The position numbers were made by a program, and so were the translations under genes. DNA of 44,866 nucleotides from UBA4615 sp044371545 (GTDB lineage: Bacteria; Pseudomonadota; Gammaproteobacteria; Burkholderiales; Burkholderiaceae_E). Every line of letters starts with the position of its first letter. Position 1 is the first letter of the stretch. The DNA lies in NCBI GenBank assembly GCA_044371545.1, contig JBILTM010000007.1, positions 1-44,866 of the forward strand. The letters are read 5' to 3'. Below, in pieces: positions 33,899 through 42,167 of the stretch. The notes beneath the pieces are model-generated. The model had not been told where the DNA came from. It saw only the letters and a program-made list of their open reading frames with translations, and did no database searches.

Positions 33899-34426
33899 TC
33901 ACTGCTTCAGGTGGGCATCCCGGCGCTGATAGAGCGACTCGTCGGCATATCCCATCGTCTCCGGCTTCGCCTTGCCCAGCATCACCTGGAAATAGACCGG
34001 CTCGAGGCTCGCGTTCACGTACCCGTGCACCACACCGGGCGGGCACGAGATGCACTCCCAGGGCCCGAGCCGGTGTGTCACCTCACGCCCCGTCTCGTCC
34101 TGCAGGAACACGTCGAGGAACCCCTGGAGCACGAAGAACACCTCCTCGACCTCGTGCGTGTGCGCGGCGTTCCCCTGGCCCGGCTCGACGAACATGATGC
34201 TCAGCGTGAAGGCGCGCGGCGGGATGACGGTGCTGTCGGTGTGCTTGCCCGAGCCGCCGGCGCCGATGAACCGATGCTGGGCGCGCTTGAAGCCCTCGGT
34301 CTTCGCGTCCTCGAACGCGTTCCAGTCGGGCTTGCGGTCGCGGAACCGCGCGATGAACCGCGTGGACAGCTCCTCCAGCGAGACGCCCACCAGCTCGGCG
34401 GGTCTCGGATGCCTTGCGACGGTCAT
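33899..34426 (-). CDS. Cupin-domain protein
   Basis: The 175-residue protein has one cupin barrel at about 65-150. Motif 1 is visible as GNAAHTHEVEEVFFVLQGFL (two His and a Glu for metal) and motif 2 as GPWECISCPPGVVHGYVN with its His. It could be a small metal-dependent dioxygenase, isomerase or decarboxylase, or a ligand-binding protein. ATG 34426 is supported by AGGAG five bases upstream; GTG 34432 is too close to that site. It is the first gene of the cupin-tetR operon and lies next to the operator at 34477, so it is likely an enzyme of the same pathway. Confidence 0.82.
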   Translation of the reverse strand: MTVARHPRPAELVGVSLEELSTRFIARFRDRKPDWNAFEDAKTEGFKRAQHRFIGAGGSGKHTDSTVIPPRAFTLSIMFVEPGQGNAAHTHEVEEVFFVLQGFLDVFLQDETGREVTHRLGPWECISCPPGVVHGYVNASLEPVYFQVMLGKAKPETMGYADESLYQRRDAHLKQ

Positions 34427-34476
34427 GGTCACTCCTGCCGGACAGCGATGCCCTGATGCGTTGCGCGAGTTTACCC

Positions 34477-34492
34477 TTGACTAGTTGGTCAA
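34477..34492. promoter_or_regulatory. RutR-like operator palindrome (site 2)
   Basis: TTGACTAGTTGGTCAA is a 16-bp near-palindrome between the divergent cupin (34426) and aldehyde dehydrogenase (34578) genes, in locally AT-rich sequence. It matches 13 of the 14 defined bases of the E. coli RutR consensus TTGACCA-NN-TGGTCAA as I recall it, and shares its outer halves with site 1 at 28899. Confidence 0.78.
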
Positions 34493-34577
34493 TCAATAAT
34501 ACGTTCGTGCCCCCGCTCGCGACGCGGTGCTCCGCCGCCGTAGCGGTCGACTTCCCTACCCCGTGCAGTCATCCGCC

Positions 34578-36008
34578 ATGACCGAACCGCTGGATCACTT
34601 CGTCGCCGGCCGGGCGGACGCTCGCGAGGGCCCACGAACTGCGTTGGTCAGCCCGGTCGATCTCCGGGAGTACGCGTTCCTGATGGAGGCGTCCGCCGCA
34701 TCGATCGACGCCGCGGTGGCCGATGCGCGCGCGGCGTATCTCCGGCACCGCCGGTCGCCGCTGCACCAGCGCATGCAGTGGCTGACGGCGGCCGCACAGT
34801 CGATCGAGGCCGCCGCCGACGAACTGGTCGAGCTGATCATCCACGACATCGGCAAGCCCAGGCGCGCGGCCGGCTTCGAGGTCCAGCGCTCGGCGCAGTT
34901 CTTCCGGGCCTGCGCCGCGACCGCATCGGTGCTGGGCGGCGAGACGCTCCCCCTGGACGCGGTCCCGAACGGCGCCGGGCGCCTCGGCTACACGGTGCGC
35001 GTGCCGTTCGGCGTCATCGCCGCAGTCACCCCGTTCAACGCACCGATCAACCTGCTGTCGCAGAAGGTCGCGCCGGCGCTCGCCGCGGGCAACGCGATCG
35101 TGGTGAAGCCGCACCCCGCCGGCACGCGGGTGGCGCTGCGGGTTGCTGCGCTGCTCGTCGAGGCGGGCCTGCCGGCGGGTCTGTTCAATGTCGTGACCGG
35201 TCATCGCGACGCGGCCACGCGGCTCGTCTCGCATCCCGACGTCGCCGCGGTCACGTTCACCGGCGGCACCGCGGCGGGTGACGCGCTGGCGCGCGCTGCG
35301 GGGGCGCGCAAGTTCGTGGCCGAGCTGGGGTCGAACGCCGCCAACGTCGTGCTCGCCGACGCCGATCTCGCCGACGCCGCCGCACGCATCGCCTCGGCCG
35401 CCTTCGAGGCCAGCGGCCAGCAGTGTGTGTCGGCGCAGCGGATCATCGTCGATGCCGCGGTGCTCGACCGCTTCGTCGACCATTTCGTGGCGGCGGCCGG
35501 TGCACTGCGCGTCGGTGATCCGTACGATCCGGCCACCGACGTCGGTCCGATGGTGTCCGCCGAGGCAGCCGAGCGCGTGATGCGCATGGCGAGCGAGTCG
35601 GTCGCGGCCGGCGGCCGTTTTGCGCTGGCGCCCACGCGGCGCGACTGCCTGGTGAGCCCCGGCATCCTGGTCGGTTCGCCGAAGACCTCGTCCATCTGGC
35701 AGGCCGAGGCGTTCGGTCCGCTCGCGGTGGTGGTCGCGGCCACCGATCCGCAGCAGGCACTGGACCTCGCGAACGACTCGCCCTTCGGACTGCAGGGGTC
35801 GCTGTTCACCCGCGACCTCGCCTGGGCCTTCCGGTTCGCCCGGGACTTCGAGGTGGGCGCCCTCTGGATCAACGAGGCGAGCCGCTTCCGGCTCGACATG
35901 TATCCGTTCGGGGGCGTCAAGCAATCGGGGAACGGACGCGAGGGGATCCGGTATGCGATCGAGGAACTCTCGCAGCTGAAGTTCGTCGGCCTGCGCTTCG
36001 ACTTCTAG
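34578..36008 (+). CDS. NAD(P)-dependent aldehyde dehydrogenase
   Basis: The 476-residue enzyme oxidises an aldehyde to an acid. The catalytic set is intact: Asn154 in VTPFNAPINLLSQKVAPAL, Glu249 in AELGSNAANVV and the nucleophile Cys283 in SGQQCVSAQRI, plus FTGGTAAGD for cofactor binding. The C-terminal MYPFGGVKQSGNGREG is normal for the family. ATG 34578 is preferred to an upstream start at 34527 because similarity starts there. It is divergent from the cupin gene across operator site 2 and followed 19 bases later by the alpha/beta hydrolase, so these two form an operon. Confidence 0.9.
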   Translation: MTEPLDHFVAGRADAREGPRTALVSPVDLREYAFLMEASAASIDAAVADARAAYLRHRRSPLHQRMQWLTAAAQSIEAAADELVELIIHDIGKPRRAAGFEVQRSAQFFRACAATASVLGGETLPLDAVPNGAGRLGYTVRVPFGVIAAVTPFNAPINLLSQKVAPALAAGNAIVVKPHPAGTRVALRVAALLVEAGLPAGLFNVVTGHRDAATRLVSHPDVAAVTFTGGTAAGDALARAAGARKFVAELGSNAANVVLADADLADAAARIASAAFEASGQQCVSAQRIIVDAAVLDRFVDHFVAAAGALRVGDPYDPATDVGPMVSAEAAERVMRMASESVAAGGRFALAPTRRDCLVSPGILVGSPKTSSIWQAEAFGPLAVVVAATDPQQALDLANDSPFGLQGSLFTRDLAWAFRFARDFEVGALWINEASRFRLDMYPFGGVKQSGNGREGIRYAIEELSQLKFVGLRFDF

Positions 36009-36027
36009 ACACGATCCAGCCTCGCCG

Positions 36028-36930
36028 ATGGAAATCCCGATCCCCGAGGCACTGCGTCGGCTGATGGCCGAGCTCGGGCCGGTCTGGGCCGCCGACGTGC
36101 CGCGCAACGTGCGCCGGATGATCGACGCCTTCGACCCGGTGCTCGAACGGTGTCCGAAGGACGGGGTGGAGGTCCGCCGGGACATCGCCTACGGCGCGGA
36201 TCCCGCGCATCGACTGGACCTGTACCTGCCGCGCGGCGCGAGCGGCGCGCCGGCGGTGGTGTTCGTGCACGGCGGCGCATTCGTCGACGGCGAGAAGGAG
36301 CGCTCGCCCCAGGTCTACGCCAACGTCTGCTTCTGGTTCGCCCGGCACGGCGTGGCGTGCGTGAACATGGAATACCGCCTCGCGCCGATGGCGCGCTATC
36401 CGTCGGGCACCGAGGACGTGGCCGCGGCCTGCCGCTGGCTGGCCGATCACGCCGATGGGATCGGGGTCGATGCGCGACGGCTGGTGCTGTTCGGGCACTC
36501 GGCCGGGGCTGCCCACGCCGCGTCCTGTGCCTATGGCGCGCCCGGCGCCGCGGCTGCGCCGCCGGTTGCCGGGCTGATCGTGCTCAGCGGCCGCGTCAGG
36601 GCCGACAACCGGCCCGACAACCCGAACGCACGCAAGGTCGAGGCCTACTACGGCACCGACGCGTCGCGCTACGAGGAGCGTTCGGCGGTCGCCTTCGCCG
36701 ATCCGCGCATGCCCACCTTCATCGGGTTCGCGCAGTTCGAGAACCCGCTGCTCGACTGCTATTGCCTGGAGCTCGCGCACGTGCTGGCGGCGGGTCGGGG
36801 TGCGGCGCCACGCGTGCTGCAGTTGCCCGGCCACAACCACACCTCGATCATCGCGCACCTGAACACGGCCGAGGACCTGCTCGGCCGCGAGCTGCTCGCG
36901 TTCGTCGAGCGCACGCGCCGCGCCGACTGA
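36028..36930 (+). CDS. Alpha/beta hydrolase (esterase/arylformamidase-like)
   Basis: The 300-residue protein has the oxyanion motif VVFVHGGAFVDGEKE (near 73-87), the nucleophile elbow LFGHSAGAAHA with Ser158, and a catalytic His in LPGHNHTSIIAHL near the C-terminus. The HGGAF type is shared by BD-FAE-like esterases and kynurenine formamidase-like amidases, so it could hydrolyse an ester or an N-formyl/amide bond made during breakdown of the cluster substrate. It follows the aldehyde dehydrogenase in one operon. The actual bond cleaved is not known. Confidence 0.87.
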   Translation: MEIPIPEALRRLMAELGPVWAADVPRNVRRMIDAFDPVLERCPKDGVEVRRDIAYGADPAHRLDLYLPRGASGAPAVVFVHGGAFVDGEKERSPQVYANVCFWFARHGVACVNMEYRLAPMARYPSGTEDVAAACRWLADHADGIGVDARRLVLFGHSAGAAHAASCAYGAPGAAAAPPVAGLIVLSGRVRADNRPDNPNARKVEAYYGTDASRYEERSAVAFADPRMPTFIGFAQFENPLLDCYCLELAHVLAAGRGAAPRVLQLPGHNHTSIIAHLNTAEDLLGRELLAFVERTRRAD

Positions 36931-37018
36931 AGTCCGCTGCGCCGGCCGGCGGCGAGGTGCCGGCGCACCGGCCCGCCCGAGTATCGTCGCGCCGCCCCGA
37001 CCACGCTGCGCGCATCCG

Positions 37019-37108
37019 ATGACCTCGCCCCGCTCCGTCTACCTCGCCGGTCCCGACGTCTTTCGCGCCGATTCGACCGCCTGCTACGAGCAGATGCAGC
37101 GCGAGGGC
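37019..37108 (+). pseudogene. N-terminal fragment of a nucleoside 2-deoxyribosyltransferase-like gene
   Basis: The frame reads MTSPRSVYLAGPDVFRADST. SVYLAGPDVF is the typical first strand and nucleotide-binding loop of nucleoside 2-deoxyribosyltransferases. Similarity ends after about 16-28 residues, and the sequence then passes into the leader of the next gene. Only the start of the gene remains; the exact break is uncertain. Confidence 0.6.
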
Positions 37109-37175
37109 GCTGTCACCCTGCCAGCGATACCATCCTTCAGAGCCTTCCTGAACCGCTCCTCCCCCGAGACACCTC

Positions 37176-38197
37176 ATGCAGAACGCGCTGCGTTTCGGTC
37201 GCTTCGAGATCAGGCCCGCCGAACGTCTGCTGCTGGACGATGGTGTGCCCGCCGACTTGGGCGCGCGCGCGTTTGACGTATTGCTGTGCCTGATTTCGCA
37301 TCGAGATCGCGTCGTCACCAAGGAGGAGGCGTTGCAGTCCGCGTGGCCGGGCCGGGCCGGGTCGTCGAGGAGAACAACCTGTCGGTCCAGGTGTCGGCCG
37401 TGCGCAGGGTGATCGGCTCCAAGGCCATCGCCACCGTTCCCGGCATCGGCTACCGGTTCACGGTACCGATCGGCGATCCCGGCGCCTCGCCCTCCGCCGA
37501 CCCGCACCGCGGCGAGCGCATCGATCCGCAGCCCCGGTCGGCGTCCGCGGAGGCAGCCCCTGAGGCCTCGCGCCACGCGGTGACTCAGCGCATCCAGTTC
37601 GCGCCGGCGAGGAGCGGGCTTCGGCTGGCCTACGCGATCAGCGGATCCGGATACCCGGTCGTGCGCGCACCCCACTGGCTGACCCATCTCGAGGCGGACT
37701 GGCAGACGCCCGTCTGGCGTCGGTTGCTGACGGATCTGTCCTCGCGCTACACGGTGGTGCGCTTCGACCAGTCCGGGACCGGGCTCTCCGATCCGAGCGT
37801 CGCAGCGGTGTCGCTGGATACGCTCGTCGATGAGCTCGCCTCGGTGGTCGACGCGGCAGGCCTGGACCGATTCGCCCTGCTGGGCATGTCCCAGGGCGCG
37901 GCGGTGTCGATCCGCTACGCCGCGCGCCATCCGGAACGCGTCAGCCACCTGGTGCTGTGCGGCGGATATGTTCGCGGCACCCTGACCCGCAGCCCGGACG
38001 CGAAGACCCGGCAGATGGTCAATGCGCTGTGCGACATCGTTCGGGGCGGCTGGGGGATCGAGAATTCAGCCTACAGGCAGATCTTCACCACCCAGTTCTT
38101 CCCCGCGGCGAGCCTCGAGCAGATCGAAGGATTCAATCGCCTGGAGAGGCTGTCCTCCACCCCGGAGCGCGCGGTGTCAAGCGACTCGCGGAGATGA
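37176..38197 (+). pseudogene. Winged-helix/alpha-beta-hydrolase fusion regulator, frameshifted and 3' truncated
   Basis: The gene begins MQNALRFGRFEIRPAERLLL, an OmpR/CadC-type winged helix. The frame is lost at 37345-37360, where TGG is followed by three CCGGG units; with two units the sequence would read WPGR-VVEENNLSVQVSAVRR, as in intact relatives. After the shift the second frame (from about 37360) continues with the rest of the winged helix (GSKAIATVPGIGYRFT) and an alpha/beta hydrolase domain with nucleophile LLGMSQGAAVSIRYA. It stops after GFNRLERLSSTPERAV at 38197, before the acid and His of the hydrolase triad, so the 3' end is also missing. Confidence 0.8.
37346..37360 (+). repeat. 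Three tandem CCGGG units that shift the reading frame
   Basis: TGG-(CCGGG)3-TCGTC: the third unit adds five bases compared with the arrangement that keeps the family reading WPGRVVEENN. This short tandem repeat can change copy number by slippage. Confidence 0.8.
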
Positions 38198-39618
38198 GCA
38201 CGATCGCCTCGCTGGAAACTGGATCTTCCGCGCAGGCCGTGACGGTACGGGACCTGGGGCTGATCGACGACGTGAAGGTCCAGGACACCCTGCTCGCCGA
38301 ACTCAAGAAGACCGATACGCACATGACGGCGCAGCTCGAGGCGCTGCGGGGCGCGGCATCCGCCGAGCCCGCGCTCGCCGCGTCGATCGCTGAACTGGAG
38401 GCGGCGCTGGCCAAAGTGGGTGGCGTACGGAAGAAGGTTCTGGCTGCGATCGACGAGGCCCGTTTCGACGACCTTCGTCCGCTCCTCGTCGACGAGTTCC
38501 GTCCGGCGCAGGCCGATCTGACTCGTCGGATGGACGCGCTCGGCGACGCGCGGGCCGAGGTGACCCGCGCCCAGGCGGCGGCGACCGCCGCGCGCATCGA
38601 TTCGTTCCAGTGGGGCCTCGTGGCCGGCCTGGTCGCAGCAGTGGTGGTGGCGACCGGAATCGGCGCGTGGACCGTCCGTTCGCTGACGCGGACCCTCGGC
38701 GGGGAACCCGCTGCCGCCGCGGACGCGCTTCGCGCAATCTCCAATGGCGACCTCACGATCCCGGTCCCGGTGGCCGCGAACGACCGCGACAGCGTGATGG
38801 CGACGCTCGCGCAGACTCAGTCCGCGCTCGTGGCGTTGGTCGATCAGGTCCGGCGCAGCGCCGACTCGGTCGCGCTCGCCAGCACCGAGATCGCGACCGG
38901 CAACCAGGACCTCAGCCGCCGGACCGAGCAGCAGGCGAGCGCGCTGCAGGAGGCGGCCGCCACGATGGAGCAGCTCGGATCGGCCGTGTCGAACAACGCG
39001 GGGAACGCCATCGAGGCCGATCGCCTCGCGCGGACCGCGTCGGAGGTCGCCGAGCGTGGCGGGTCCGTGGTCGAGGAGGTGATCGCGACGATGAAGGACA
39101 TCGATGCGGGCTCACGTCGGATCGTCGACATCATCGGCGTGATAGACGGCATCGCGTTCCAGACGAACATCCTCGCGCTGAACGCGGCCGTGGAGGCCGC
39201 CCGTGCCGGAGAGCAGGGGCGGGGCTTCGCGGTCGTCGCGAGCGAGGTCCGCACGCTGGCACACCGCAGCGCGGACGCCGCACGCGAGATCAAGTCGCTG
39301 ATCAGCACGAGCATCGATCAGGTCACGCGGGGCACTCAATCGGTCGACCGCGCGGGTTCGACCATGACCGAGGTGGTCGGCTCGATCGCGGAGGTGACGC
39401 GCCGAGTCAACGCAATCAGCAGCGCGACGCAGCAGCAGAGCGCCGGCGTCTCGCAGGTCGGCGAGGCCGTCCAGCAGCTCGATCGCGGCACGCAGCAGAA
39501 CGCAGCGCTCGTGGAGCAGAGCGCGGCGGCCGCCGACGCGCTGAGGAGCCAGGCCGAACGACTGGTCGAAGCGGTCTCGGCGTTCCGGACCTCGTCGACC
39601 GCGTCGGATCGAGGCTGA
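38194..39618 (+). CDS. Methyl-accepting chemotaxis protein lacking its first membrane helix (5' truncated)
   Basis: The 474-residue product contains the second half of a four-helix-bundle sensor (VRDLGLIDDVKVQDTLLAEL; FRPAQADLTRRMDALGDA), one membrane helix at about 140-160 (WGLVAGLVAAVVVATGIGAW), a HAMP domain, and a complete signalling domain with the CheA/CheW-binding hairpin (IDGIAFQTNILALNAAVEAA, then RAGEQGRGFAVVASEVRTLA). Normal members begin with a first membrane helix and about 60-90 more sensor residues, which are missing; the frame runs back without a start into the hydrolase pseudogene. ATG 38194 has only a poorly spaced GGAG. It may be inactive or a mis-targeted receptor. No CheB/CheR tether peptide is seen at the C-terminus. 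Confidence 0.8.
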   Translation: MSTIASLETGSSAQAVTVRDLGLIDDVKVQDTLLAELKKTDTHMTAQLEALRGAASAEPALAASIAELEAALAKVGGVRKKVLAAIDEARFDDLRPLLVDEFRPAQADLTRRMDALGDARAEVTRAQAAATAARIDSFQWGLVAGLVAAVVVATGIGAWTVRSLTRTLGGEPAAAADALRAISNGDLTIPVPVAANDRDSVMATLAQTQSALVALVDQVRRSADSVALASTEIATGNQDLSRRTEQQASALQEAAATMEQLGSAVSNNAGNAIEADRLARTASEVAERGGSVVEEVIATMKDIDAGSRRIVDIIGVIDGIAFQTNILALNAAVEAARAGEQGRGFAVVASEVRTLAHRSADAAREIKSLISTSIDQVTRGTQSVDRAGSTMTEVVGSIAEVTRRVNAISSATQQQSAGVSQVGEAVQQLDRGTQQNAALVEQSAAAADALRSQAERLVEAVSAFRTSSTASDRG

Positions 39619-40055
39619 TCTGACGCGCTCGGCGCGCCGCGATGGCGCGGTCGAGGTCGTCGGCCATCGTGCACGACCGGCGGACCATCGCTGCGACATC
39701 GGTCGTGCCGTACCGCCGCTTCCAGAGGACCACGCCGAGCAGGCACGTACCGGCGTCCGTCCGTACGCCGTGCCGACGGTTCAGCGCAGCCACGGGCGCG
39801 GCACCGGCGGCGCAGCCGACAGACTCAGGCAATCATGGTCCGAGGGGGTGGGGCGGGACGTTCGGACGGCATCGCCGGCGGCTGCGCGGGATCCTGATGC
39901 TGGAGTGTCGAGACCTCCAGCAGCGTCCTCCCGAGCATCCTGATGCAGTCCTGCCAGGCAGGACTGTACGGCGGCCCGCCGACCGCATCGATCCGCGCCT
40001 GGATCGCCGACCCCAGTTCGTCGGCCCACTGATCCCGCTGCGCGCGGCGCGCAAT
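39619..40055. other. Degraded stretch with an unidentified minus-strand gene end and a 21-bp palindrome
   Basis: A minus-strand frame ending at 39825 (ADELGSAIQARIDAVGGPPY; PAWQDCIRMLGRTLLEVSTL) has natural composition and may be the tail of a lost gene. Another minus-strand piece near 39640-39790 reads GTCLLGVVLWKRRYGTTDVA. Neither has a recognised family or a proper start. The palindrome is listed separately. Confidence 0.35.
39946..39966. repeat. 10-bp perfect inverted repeat with a 1-base centre
   Basis: CAGTCCTGCC-A-GGCAGGACTG lies inside the degraded stretch, within the unidentified minus-strand frame. It could be a leftover operator or insertion-sequence end; no function can be assigned. 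Confidence 0.6.
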
Positions 40056-40200
40056 GCGGTCCGCGACACCCTCGCGTGCGGGCTCGAACCGGTGCTGCGC
40101 GCGACCTGCGATGCACTGCGCCCGGTCGGCCCCTACCCGCCCGACGCCGCGTCGGCCGGCCGCCGTGCGCTGCGCAATGCCGCGCGGTCGCTGAGGGTCG
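40056..40200 (+). pseudogene. pepN: Fragment of aminopeptidase N (PepN) C-terminal domain
   Basis: The plus strand reads LEPVLRATCDALRPVGPYPP and then DAASAGRRALRN. The string DAASAGRRALRN after an aromatic GPY is a hallmark of the C-terminal helical domain of PepN-type M1 aminopeptidases. Neither the catalytic HEXXH region nor the rest of the domain is present. In the same frame the sequence passes into an IS5-type fragment after about 10 codons. Confidence 0.65.
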
Positions 40201-40223
40201 AGGCCCTGCTCCGCAACGAGCCG

Positions 40224-40334
40224 GTCAACATCATCGACATCCGCCACGCGCTGGCTCGGCTGGCCGAGCTGATCGACTGGCCTGTGTTCGAGCGGGAGCC
40301 CGGCGCGCAATTCGTCTCCACGAGGGGACGACCT
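40224..40334 (+). mobile_element. IS5-family transposase N-terminal remnant
   Basis: The frame reads VNIIDIRHALARLAELIDWP, then VFEREPGAQFVSTRGRP. This matches the N-terminus of IS5-type transposases (a short helix HxLxRLAxxIDW followed by F-x-x-E-x-x-x-x-F-x-STxGRP). The DDE catalytic region is absent. No terminal inverted repeats were recognised, so only a scrap of the element remains. Confidence 0.65.
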
Positions 40335-40726
40335 CACGGATCCGCATCGAGGACGGTCATGCGATCCCGCCCGACGCGCAGGGCAACGGCATCGATGGGC
40401 CAGCCGACGGTCGAGGCGCGGACGGCGACGCGGCGCGATGTCTTTCCCGGGTCCGAAGAGCGCCCTGTCGGCCCAGGTCACGGTGATCACCGAGCTCGCG
40501 GTCCGCCGCGCGCGCATCCAGGGTACGAGTGCCTCCCTCCGCGGGGCGATCCGAGGGCGGATCGCCGTCCCATCCCGACGTCGACGGCATCGCAGAGCGG
40601 ACGGACGCCCGGGGCCGTGAGGACCTGCGCGGCGTCGAGGTCGGATGCGGGCGGTCGCGTCGGCCGGCGGCCGGCCCGCCCGCCACCTCCCTGGCGTGCG
40701 CCGCACGGCCGAGCTAGGCTACGGGC
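40335..40726. other. Degraded stretch before gltS, no gene recognised
   Basis: Neither strand carries a supported gene. Short plus-strand reading TSRIRIEDGHAIPPDAQGNG has plausible composition but no start or family. A minus-strand piece (SSVITVTWADRALFGPGKDI) is equally unassigned. The last 40 bases are the gltS leader. Confidence 0.35.
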
Positions 40727-41944
40727 ATGCCCGCCCTCGTCGAGTTCGGCGTCCCCGCCACCCTCGCGCTCGCCGCGCTCGTGCTCGCCGTCGGCCGCGC
40801 GGTGCTGTCCGCCGTTCCTTTACTGCAGCGACACTCGATCCCCGCCGCGGTCGTGGGCGGGCTGATCGCGGCGGCGATCGCGGGCGCGCTGCACGTCGCC
40901 GGCACCGACCTCGCGTTCGCCCGGGGGCTGCAGCCGGGGATGATGCTCGCGTTCTTCGCCACGGTCGGCCTGGGTGCCGACCTGCGCATGCTCGCCCGCG
41001 GCGGCTCGCGGCTCGCGCGCTTCGCGCTCGCCGTGCTGCTGATGCTCGTCGCGCAGAACGCGGTCGGCGTGCTCGCCGCGCGGCTGCTCGGCCTCGACCC
41101 CGCGATCGGACTGCTCGCCGGGTCGATCACGATGGCGGGCGGCCACGGCACCGGGGCCGCATGGGGCGCCAAGTTCGCGGAGAGCTTCGGGATCCAGGCC
41201 GCGCCCGCGATCGCCATCGCGGCCGCGACCTTCGGGCTGGTGGCCGGCGGCCTCGTCGGCGGGCCGGTCGCCCGGCGGCTCATCGAGCGCCTCGCCGCGC
41301 AGGGCCGCCCGCTCGGCGCGTCGGCGGCGGTCTCGCACCCGCGCGACGGCGCGCACGGCGGCGGACCGATGACCGCGGATCGGCTGACGTTGACGCTCCT
41401 GCTGGTCGCCGCGTGCATGGTGGCGGGCGAGTGGCTCGGCGCGCGCATGGCCGCCGATGCACCCGTCACGCTGCCGCCCTTCGTCTGGACGCTGCTGTGC
41501 GGGGTCGTGCTGCGCAACCTGCTGGCCGCCGCGCGCGTGCACGAGGTCGACGACCGCGCGCTCGACCTCGCCGGGCAGGTGTCGCTCGGGCTGTTCCTCG
41601 CGATCGCGCTGATGGGGCTGCGGCTCTGGGAGGTCGCCGCGCTCGCCGGGCCGGTGCTCGTGATCGTCGCGCTGCAGGTGCTCGTGGTGGCCGCCCTCGC
41701 GACCTTCGTCACGTTCCGCCTCGTCGGCGGCGACTACGAGGCCGCGGTCCTGGTCGGTGGGCAGTGCGGCTTCGGCCTGGGGGCCACGCCGACCGCCATG
41801 GCCAACATGCAGGCGCTGACCGAGCGCTTCGGCCACGCGCCCAGCGCGTTCGTGGTCGTGCCGATCATGGGCGCCTTCCTGATCGACCTGATGAACGCGC
41901 TGGTGATCGGCGCGTTCGCGGCGGGGCTGCCGGCGCTGCGCTGA
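40727..41944 (+). CDS. gltS: Sodium/glutamate symporter GltS
   Basis: The 405-residue inner-membrane carrier imports glutamate with sodium. It has about ten membrane segments in two inverted halves, each with a Gly-rich re-entrant loop: GLGADLRM and ITMAGGHGTGAAWGAKFAE in the first half, LVGGQCGFGLGATPTAMANM in the second. The central loop (about 188-215) is hydrophilic as usual. Length and motif order are typical of the ESS family. It stands alone, between degraded DNA and the HD-GYP gene. Confidence 0.92.
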   Translation: MPALVEFGVPATLALAALVLAVGRAVLSAVPLLQRHSIPAAVVGGLIAAAIAGALHVAGTDLAFARGLQPGMMLAFFATVGLGADLRMLARGGSRLARFALAVLLMLVAQNAVGVLAARLLGLDPAIGLLAGSITMAGGHGTGAAWGAKFAESFGIQAAPAIAIAAATFGLVAGGLVGGPVARRLIERLAAQGRPLGASAAVSHPRDGAHGGGPMTADRLTLTLLLVAACMVAGEWLGARMAADAPVTLPPFVWTLLCGVVLRNLLAAARVHEVDDRALDLAGQVSLGLFLAIALMGLRLWEVAALAGPVLVIVALQVLVVAALATFVTFRLVGGDYEAAVLVGGQCGFGLGATPTAMANMQALTERFGHAPSAFVVVPIMGAFLIDLMNALVIGAFAAGLPALR

Positions 41945-42167
41945 CCGGCGGGCGAGGCCGCCGCGTGTTCGTGCCGAGGCCGCTGGTGTGGAGCGCGTTC
42001 GCGTGGCGTCGGCGCGGCCGCGCTGATCGCCGGCGGCGGGATGGGCCGGCGCGGCTGTCCGTCCGTCCGTCGGCATGCTCCGTCCTGCCATAGGACGACG
42101 CTGCGGAGCGCGGGGCGTCGTGGTCAGGATTGTCACATCGTCCTCACCGTCCCGACACCGGCAGTTC

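Noticed and set aside
34477..34502. Sigma-70 promoter TTGACT...TAATAC overlapping operator site 2
   Set aside because: The spacing is about 14 bases instead of 16-18, so it was not listed as a promoter, although the region is AT-rich and likely contains one.
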